From positions 1-15,793 of the forward strand of contig DIUY01000026.1 in assembly GCA_002422395.1 (NCBI GenBank): DNA of 15,793 nt, given 5' to 3'. The notes under the pieces were generated by a model that was given only the letters and a program-made list of their open reading frames with translations, was not told the origin of the DNA and did no database searches. Below, piece by piece: positions 15,381 to 15,793 of the stretch. This DNA comes from Methylococcaceae bacterium UBA6146 (GTDB lineage Bacteria > Pseudomonadota > Gammaproteobacteria > Methylococcales > Methylomonadaceae). Position numbers and translations under genes: made by a program. Position 1 is the stretch's first letter. Each line of letters opens with the position of its first letter.

Positions 15381-15449
15381 TAGTCTGATTCAAAAATGGG
15401 CTAGTTTACTATCAAGTCAATAACAGCAATACCACGGAGCGCCAGTTAG
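15381..15449 (-). repeat. 69-bp direct repeat, copy B
   Basis: Matches copy A (14271-14339) at 62 of 69 positions, same orientation, exactly 1110 bp away. It lies about 155 bp upstream of both the DUF47 start (minus) and the RTX gene start (plus). The first half (to AACAGCAATAC) is nearly identical and the right end less so. Confidence 0.92.
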
Positions 15450-15604
15450 GTGGAAAACCCACGACGTTATTTTGGACTTATTTTTTAAGTGCCTGCTTGT
15501 TAATTAGTATTATGGAATTGTAATATTCCGACAGTAAAATGCAGGTGGAAATTTACATCGATTTTTTATTTTTTATCAATTGCAAGCAATCTTTAGGGAA
15601 ATCT
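15450..15604. other. AT-rich leader of the RTX gene
   Basis: Bases 15225-15604 carry no gene; besides H2 and repeat B they hold this AT-rich leader. A small inverted repeat, GGAAT and ATTCC around TGTAAT, lies at about 15514-15529 and covers the predicted -10 box. A second small hairpin, TGGGG (15256-15260) with CCCCA (15269-15273), lies in the DUF47 leader. Confidence 0.4.
15497..15526 (+). promoter_or_regulatory. Predicted promoter of the RTX gene
   Basis: TTGTTA (15497-15502) and TAATAT (15521-15526) are spaced by 18 bp. A start near 15533 would leave a leader of about 72 nt with the AGGGA ribosome binding site at 15595-15599. Confidence 0.38.
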
Positions 15605-15793
15605 ATGGCGACTTACAGCGGTACGGACAAAAACGAAAAACTTATTGGCTCAACAGGTGATGACACTATCTATGGTTACGGAGGCAATGATACGCTGATT
15701 GGCGGGTTAGGGAACGATAGCTTATATGGCGGACAAGGCGCCGATGTTTATGAGATCGCCAAAGCGAGCGGCCAGGACATCATCTACAACTAC
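15605..15793 (+). CDS. RTX calcium-binding repeat protein (3' end outside window)
   Basis: The 63 codons in view begin with ATG behind AGGGA at a 5-bp spacing. Four nonapeptide repeats of the GGxGxDxLx type follow from about residue 15: GSTGDDTIY, GYGGNDTLI, GGLGNDSLY and GGQGADVYE. Such repeats bind calcium in a parallel beta-roll and are typical of proteins exported by type I secretion, with the export signal at the C-terminus (outside the window). The final part (IAKASGQDIIYNY) matches the linker that often follows a repeat block in large RTX proteins. No N-terminal signal peptide is seen, as expected for type I substrates. The function of the full protein cannot be told from this part. 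Confidence 0.88.
   Translation, partial: MATYSGTDKNEKLIGSTGDDTIYGYGGNDTLIGGLGNDSLYGGQGADVYEIAKASGQDIIYNY

Noticed and set aside
1..15793. CRISPR arrays, tRNA or rRNA genes, insertion sequences with transposase
   Set aside because: Looked for on both strands; no regularly spaced short repeats, no cloverleaf or rRNA segments and no transposase or integrase motif seen.

Overview
The window reads as chromosomal DNA of a gammaproteobacterium. The evidence is the era-recO-pdxJ order, the ilvE-waaF-waaC order also known from pseudomonads, a CysI-type sulfite reductase paired with a DUF934 protein, and an NhaD antiporter. A PEP-CTERM sorting tail on one secreted protein implies that an exosortase is encoded elsewhere. 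A methanotroph-like (Methylococcales) host fits this mix, but no methane-oxidation gene is present, so that is only a guess.

Layout. Bases 1-3918 (+) hold a housekeeping run: era (its first few codons lie before the window), recO, pdxJ and lnt, the first three with overlapping ends. A promoter then leads to an exported methionine sulfoxide reductase B (4186-4704). Convergent to it is the sulfite reductase unit (cysI plus a DUF934 gene, minus strand, 4773-6864), closed by a terminator at about 4714-4745. cysI is divergent from nhaD (7019-8380) across a region with two palindromes and a good minus-strand sigma70 promoter. nhaD ends at a strong terminator and is followed by an AmpG-like permease (8435-9736).

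The accessory part starts there. A secreted DUF3494 (ice-binding-fold) protein with a PEP-CTERM tail (9974-10819) lies behind a leader that can fold into kissing hairpins. It is bracketed by two copies of the 3' end of the AmpG-like gene (9590-9736 and 10987-11127); the second copy is an orphan. Then come waaC, waaF and ilvE on the minus strand (11187-14249), tightly overlapping. Upstream of ilvE, a DUF47 (PhoU-like) gene (14589-15224, minus) is bracketed by a 69-bp direct repeat (14271-14339 and 15381-15449) and, inside that, by two copies of a REP-like hairpin. The window ends in the first 63 codons of an RTX calcium-binding repeat protein (15605 on, +).

Functionally most of the window is core physiology: ribosome assembly, DNA repair, vitamin B6, lipoprotein acylation, sulfur assimilation, sodium/pH homeostasis, muropeptide uptake, LPS inner core and branched-chain amino acids. 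The most unusual signal is that two accessory genes within about 6 kb each sit between direct duplications of sequence belonging to a neighbouring core gene. That looks like two independent insertion or duplication events at core-gene edges, with no recombinase gene visible.
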